DNA from: Lentzea albidocapillata subsp. violacea
GTDB lineage: Bacteria; Actinomycetota; Actinomycetes; Mycobacteriales; Pseudonocardiaceae
NCBI RefSeq assembly: GCF_900100275.1
Contig: NZ_FNET01000001.1
Coordinates: 124,001 to 188,000, forward strand
Direction of reading: 5' to 3'
DNA length: 64,000 nucleotides
Shown: positions 60,371-64,000 of the stretch, in pieces
Numbering within the stretch: position 1 is the stretch's first letter
How the letters are laid out: each line of letters starts with the position of its first letter
Notes under the pieces: generated by a model
What the model saw: only the letters and a program-made list of their open reading frames with translations
Database searches by the model: none
Told to the model about the DNA's origin: nothing
Translations under genes and position numbers: made by a program

Positions 60371-61821
60371 ACCCCGTGATTCCGGGGATGCACCCCGACC
60401 CGAGCGTGTGCCGGGTGGGGGAGGACTACTACCTGGTGTGCTCCAGCTTCGAGTACTTCCCCGGTATCCCGGTCTTCCACAGCCGGGACCTGCGGAGCTG
60501 GACCCAGATCGGCAACGCCCTGGAGCGCCCGAGTCAACTGCGCCTGACCGCCGAAACACCGTCGTCGGCGGGGATCTACGCGCCGACGCTGCGCCACCAC
60601 GACGGCCGGTTCTGGCTGATAGTCACGAGTGTGAGCCACGGCGGTGGCAACATGGTGTTCACCGCCACGGATCCGGCCGGACCGTGGTCCGATCCGGTCC
60701 CGCTGCCCGGAGTCGCCGGCATCGACCCGGACCTGGCCTGGGACGACGACGGCAACTGCTGGTGCACGGTCGCCGGGGTGCAGCAGTACCGCGTCGACCC
60801 GGCCACCGGCGAGACGTTCGGTGAGCCGCGACGGCTGTGGTCCGGCACCCCCGGCGCCAAGGCACCGGAAGCGCCGCACCTGTACCGGATCGGCGACCAC
60901 TGGTACCTGCTGATCGCCGAGGGCGGCACCGAACGCGGCCACGGCGTCTCGATCGCCCGTGCCACGTCGCCGAACGGCCCGTTCGAGCCGTGCCCGGCCA
61001 ACCCGATTCTGAGCCACCGCAGCACTGACGAGCGCGTCCAGAACACCGGTCACGCGGACCTGGTGCAGGCACCGGACGGCGCGTGGTGGATGGTGCTGCT
61101 CGGCGTGCGGCCCGGCGGCGGCACCCCCGGCTGGCACGTGCTCGGCAGGGAGACCTTCCTGGCACCGGTGACCTGGATCGATGGCTGGCCGGTGGTCGGC
61201 GAGCTGACGTCCGGCGAGCCCGGTTCCCCCGCGCCGGAACGGGACGACTTCGACCTCACCGAACTCCGGCCGTCCTGGATCTCCCTGCGTGACCGCTCCG
61301 AGCAGCACTGCACGACGAAGGAACGCCCTGGCTGGCTCACGCTGCGCGCCCGCGGGTCCGGAATGGACGATCCCGCCGTCGTGTTCGCCGGGCGGCGCCA
61401 GCAACACCTGTCCTGCCTCGCCCGCACGCTGCTCGACCCGGCGGAGGGTCGCGGTGGTCTGGCGGTCCGGCTGGACGAGGAACACCACTACGAGATCGAG
61501 GCCGCGTACGGAGGGGTGCGGGTTCTCGCCCGCATCGGGCCGGTGGCCACCGTGGTCGCGTCCCGGCCGGTGCCGGAGGGACCGATTGTGTTGGTGGTGC
61601 GGGTGGATGAGGCCCGAACGCTGCAGGACGCGCGTTCCGGGCCCGACACCCTGTCGTTCGGCGTGGAGGAGCCCGACGGCACCTTCACCGCGCTCGCCAT
61701 GCTCGACGGCAAGTACCTCTCGACCGAGGTGGCCGGCGGGTTCACCGGCCGCGTCATCGGTCTGTACGCCGCGGCGGGGACCGTCCACTTCGACTGGTTC
61801 GAGTACCAGCAGCTCAACTGA
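60367..61821 (+). CDS. Cytoplasmic GH43 glycosidase (beta-xylosidase or alpha-L-arabinofuranosidase)
   Basis: 484 residues from GTG 60367, overlapping the GH42 stop (GTGA). The five-bladed propeller (about 1-300) has the three GH43 acids: D11 in GMHPDPSVC, D120 in GIDPDLAWDDDGN, E168 in KAPEAPHLYR. A concanavalin-like C-terminal sandwich (about 310-484) is the type that shapes the active site in xylosidases and arabinofuranosidases. Arabinose-decorated xyloglucan side chains would explain its presence, but xylose removal is equally possible from sequence. No signal peptide. Confidence 0.88.
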   Translation: MNPVIPGMHPDPSVCRVGEDYYLVCSSFEYFPGIPVFHSRDLRSWTQIGNALERPSQLRLTAETPSSAGIYAPTLRHHDGRFWLIVTSVSHGGGNMVFTATDPAGPWSDPVPLPGVAGIDPDLAWDDDGNCWCTVAGVQQYRVDPATGETFGEPRRLWSGTPGAKAPEAPHLYRIGDHWYLLIAEGGTERGHGVSIARATSPNGPFEPCPANPILSHRSTDERVQNTGHADLVQAPDGAWWMVLLGVRPGGGTPGWHVLGRETFLAPVTWIDGWPVVGELTSGEPGSPAPERDDFDLTELRPSWISLRDRSEQHCTTKERPGWLTLRARGSGMDDPAVVFAGRRQQHLSCLARTLLDPAEGRGGLAVRLDEEHHYEIEAAYGGVRVLARIGPVATVVASRPVPEGPIVLVVRVDEARTLQDARSGPDTLSFGVEEPDGTFTALAMLDGKYLSTEVAGGFTGRVIGLYAAAGTVHFDWFEYQQLN

Positions 61822-61833
61822 GAGCGAGGGTTC

Positions 61834-63831
61834 ATGAACGGATCACGCAGGGCAGTGCTCGGCGCGGTGGTCGCCCTGGTGGCCACCTTCGTGCCGGTGA
61901 CGGCGTCCGCGGCCGCCGAGACCGGGTGCGAGATCACCTACTCCACCACGAGCCAGTGGCAGGGCGGCTTCGTCGCCGACGTCGCCGTGACCAACCGCGG
62001 CGCGGCTCTCGACGGCTGGGAGCTGAGCTGGGAGTGGCCGTCCGGCCAGCAGGCGGGCCACGGCTGGAACGCGAAGATCGTCGAGTCCGACCACCAGGTC
62101 ACCGCCGAGGACGCCGGGTACAACGCCAGGATCGCGACCGGTGCGACGGTGAAGTTCGGCTTCTACGGCACCTGGGCGGAGGCCAACACGGCGCCGTTGT
62201 CGTTCTCGCTCAACGGAGTCACCTGTGTCCACGGCGGCCCGCGCCTCAGCGCGATGCAGCACACCGCGGCGATGCAGCCGGGATGGAACCTCGGGAACAC
62301 GCTCGACTCGACCGGCAGCGACGAGACGTCGTGGGGCAACCCGCGCATCACGGAAGCCTTGCTGGACAACGTGAAGGCACAGGGCTTCAAGAGCGTGCGC
62401 CTGCCCGTCACGTGGAGCGCCCACCTGGGTTCCGACGACGTGATCGAGCCGGCGTACCTGGCCCGTGTCAAGGAGGTCGTGCGCTGGGCGTTGGCGCGCG
62501 ACCTGTACGTGATGGTCAACATCCACCACGACTCGTGGCAGTGGATGCTGAACATGCCGGCGGAGCACGACCGCGTGCTCACCCGGTTCAACTCGATCTG
62601 GACGCAGCTGGTGGGCGCCTTCGCGGAGTTCGGGCCCAAGCTGACGTTCGAGAGCTGGAACGAGCCGCAGTTCACCGGCAGCACCGGCAAGCCGCAGGAG
62701 ATCGAGCTCAACCGCGAGCTGAACGCGTCGTTCCACGACATCGTGCGCCGGTCGGGCGGCAACAATGCCACCCGACTCCTGGTCCTGCCGACCCTGCACA
62801 CCTCGTCCGAGCAGACGTACGTCGACGCGCTGGGCGAGCAGATCCGCGCGCTCGCCGACCCCAACCTGATCGCGACCGTGCACTACTACGGCTACTGGCC
62901 GTTCAGCGTGAACGTGGCCGGTGGCACGCGCTTCGACGCGACCGTGCAGAAGGACGTCACCGACTCGTTCGACCGCGTGCACGACAGCTTCGTCGCGCGC
63001 GGCGTCCCGGTGATCATCGGTGAGTACGGCCTGCTCGGCTTCGACCGGCACACCGGCACCATCGAGCAGGGCGAGAAGCTCAAGTTCTTCGAGTACCTCG
63101 GCCACTACGCCCGCGCCAAGCGGCTCACCACCATGTTGTGGGACAACGGTCAGCACCTCAACCGCACTTCTGGGCAGTGGAACGACCCCGAGCTCTACGC
63201 GCAGATCAGGTCGAGCTGGACGACCCGCTCCGGCACGGCCTACACCGACCAGATTTTCAACGAGAAGTCGAGCCCTATCACCGACAGGACCATCGCGCTC
63301 AACCTCAACGGCACGAAGTTCGCCGACCTCTGCCACGGCTCCACGAAGCTGACGCGCGGCCGTGACTACACGATCTCGGGCGACCAGCTGACCCTGACCG
63401 CGCCGGCGCTGACGAGGCTGAGCGGGTCCCGGGGCTACGGCACGAACGCGGTGCTGACGGCCCGTTTCTCCCAGGGCGTGCCGTGGCGGCTCTACGTCAT
63501 CACCTACGACACCCCGGTGCTCTCCAACGCCTCCGGGACGACGGAGAAGTTCGAGGTCCCCACAGCGTTCCGCGGTGACCAACTCGCCACCATGGAGGCC
63601 AAGTACGACGACGGCACCAACGCGGGACCGCACGACTGGACGTCCTTCAAGGAGTACGACCGGGCCTTCCGCCCGAACTACACCGACGGGCACACCACTC
63701 TGACGCCGGACTTCTTCGCCGCTGTCAGGGAGAACGCGCGGGTGACGCTGACGTTCCACTACTGGAGCGGCGTCAAGGTCACCTACTTCGTCGTCAAGTC
63801 GGGCAGCTCGGTGACGGGCACGACCGCCTGA
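61834..63831 (+). CDS. Secreted CBM2 - GH5_4 endo-xyloglucanase/endoglucanase - X2 - CBM46
   Basis: 665 residues. A Sec signal peptide (cleavage near ASAAAE) precedes an N-terminal CBM2 (about 30-130, QWQGGFVADVAVTNRG). The GH5 subfamily 4 barrel (about 140-470) has GWNLGNTLDSTGSDETSWGN, HHDSWQW, acid/base E277 in ESWNEPQF and nucleophile E397 in IIGEYGLLGF. An X2 Ig-like module (about 475-550) and a CBM46-like module (about 555-660) follow. GH5_4 linked to X2-CBM46 is the arrangement of known enzymes acting on xyloglucan and beta-glucan. It lies 12 bp after GH43 and is probably the last gene of the importer operon, making its substrate fragments. Confidence 0.93.
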   Translation: MNGSRRAVLGAVVALVATFVPVTASAAAETGCEITYSTTSQWQGGFVADVAVTNRGAALDGWELSWEWPSGQQAGHGWNAKIVESDHQVTAEDAGYNARIATGATVKFGFYGTWAEANTAPLSFSLNGVTCVHGGPRLSAMQHTAAMQPGWNLGNTLDSTGSDETSWGNPRITEALLDNVKAQGFKSVRLPVTWSAHLGSDDVIEPAYLARVKEVVRWALARDLYVMVNIHHDSWQWMLNMPAEHDRVLTRFNSIWTQLVGAFAEFGPKLTFESWNEPQFTGSTGKPQEIELNRELNASFHDIVRRSGGNNATRLLVLPTLHTSSEQTYVDALGEQIRALADPNLIATVHYYGYWPFSVNVAGGTRFDATVQKDVTDSFDRVHDSFVARGVPVIIGEYGLLGFDRHTGTIEQGEKLKFFEYLGHYARAKRLTTMLWDNGQHLNRTSGQWNDPELYAQIRSSWTTRSGTAYTDQIFNEKSSPITDRTIALNLNGTKFADLCHGSTKLTRGRDYTISGDQLTLTAPALTRLSGSRGYGTNAVLTARFSQGVPWRLYVITYDTPVLSNASGTTEKFEVPTAFRGDQLATMEAKYDDGTNAGPHDWTSFKEYDRAFRPNYTDGHTTLTPDFFAAVRENARVTLTFHYWSGVKVTYFVVKSGSSVTGTTA

Positions 63832-63839
63832 CCCGTCGG

Positions 63840-63873
63840 GGCGTCGAACGGGATCGCTCTCCCGTTCGACGCC
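63840..63873. terminator. Hairpin after the GH5_4 gene
   Basis: A 14-bp perfect stem (63840-63853 with 63860-63873) around a 6-base loop, 8 bases after the stop. No U tract. Its right arm overlaps TCGACGCCGTTCGA (63866-63879), an 11/14 match to the LacI-family operator of this locus, so part of it may be regulatory. Confidence 0.7.
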
Positions 63874-63940
63874 GTTCGACACTACCGTTGGTCTGCAACG
63901 AGGTTCGCGCAGCAATCCACAGTGGACTCTAGGAGCACAG

Positions 63941-64000
63941 GTGTACCGGTTCAAACCGGCGGCGGCCGCCGTCCTCACCGCCGCACTGACCGCGGCGGTC
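63941..64000 (+). CDS. Start of a secreted protein, cut by the window end
   Basis: GTG 63941 with the SD AGGAG (63931-63935) opens a frame reading VYRFKPAAAAVLTAALTAAV, the n- and h-regions of a signal peptide. Nothing of the mature protein is visible. Its position after the GH5_4 gene and terminator suggests another exoenzyme. Confidence 0.6.
   Translation, partial: MYRFKPAAAAVLTAALTAAV

Noticed and set aside
1..64000. tRNA, rRNA, CRISPR, insertion sequence, prophage, biosynthetic gene cluster or defence system
   Set aside because: I looked for transposase, integrase, Cas, PKS/NRPS and restriction motifs and for RNA-like structures and saw none; the gene content is explained by carbohydrate use plus a few housekeeping genes.

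Overview
This is a high-GC actinomycete chromosome segment: GC-rich third codon positions, many GTG starts, Shine-Dalgarno sites of the AGGAG/GGAGG type, Tat-type and Sec-type exoenzymes, and LacI-family regulators beside sugar ABC importers. Domain styles and the MsiK-dependent look of the importers suggest a soil Streptomyces relative, perhaps a Pseudonocardiales member; the exact genus is inference. Almost the whole window is devoted to breaking down plant cell wall polysaccharides.

Layout. (1) 1-20.2 kb: secreted enzymes for pectin (rhamnogalacturonan I), arabinogalactan and mannan. These are a BNR-type propeller protein (partial), a GH30 galactanase-like enzyme, two PL11 rhamnogalacturonan lyases, a CE2-like esterase, a cytoplasmic-looking GH95, an EEP-jacalin protein, a CE3-GH5_8-FN3-CBM2 mannanase under a CebR-type box, a GH78 rhamnosidase and a Tat-exported SGNH esterase. 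(2) 20.3-31.0 kb: the complete L-rhamnose uptake and catabolic operon rhaT-(leader)-rhaP-rhaQ-rhaS-rhaM-rhaI-rhaD-rhaB, divergent from its LacI-family regulator. (3) 31.0-36.0 kb: a housekeeping-type insert (small secreted protein, Ser/Thr kinase, CocE hydrolase with a TetR regulator, TerC membrane protein). (4) 36.0-43.6 kb: xylan/xylo-oligosaccharide module (cytoplasmic GH3, LacI regulator, SBP plus two permeases, secreted GH10 xylanase). (5) 43.6-48.7 kb: a degenerate nuclease-CBM2 lipoprotein, two divergent LacI regulators, a GH12 endoglucanase and a CE7 esterase. (6) 48.7-64.0 kb: a likely xyloglucan utilisation locus: GH3 divergent from SBP, two permeases, LacI, GH31, GH42, GH43 and a secreted CBM2-GH5_4-X2-CBM46 enzyme, then the start of a further secreted protein.

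How it works together. Secreted lyases, hydrolases and deacetylases cut RG-I, mannan, xylan and xyloglucan. Rhamnose enters through RhaSTPQ and is converted by RhaM, RhaI, RhaB and the RhaD aldolase-dehydrogenase fusion. Xylo- and xyloglucan-oligosaccharides enter through two CUT1 importers that lack their own ATPase and are trimmed inside by GH3, GH31, GH42 and GH43. Operators visible by eye support this: TGAAACGTTTCA sites link RhaR to distant PL11 and GH78 genes; TCGAAGCGCTTCGA-like sites link three LacI paralogues to the GH12 and xyloglucan genes; a CebR-like 26-bp palindrome precedes the mannanase. The most unusual local structure is a tandem duplication of the rhaT/rhaP junction that creates a 78-codon translationally coupled reading frame.

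I found no tRNA, rRNA, CRISPR array, insertion sequence, attachment site or origin.
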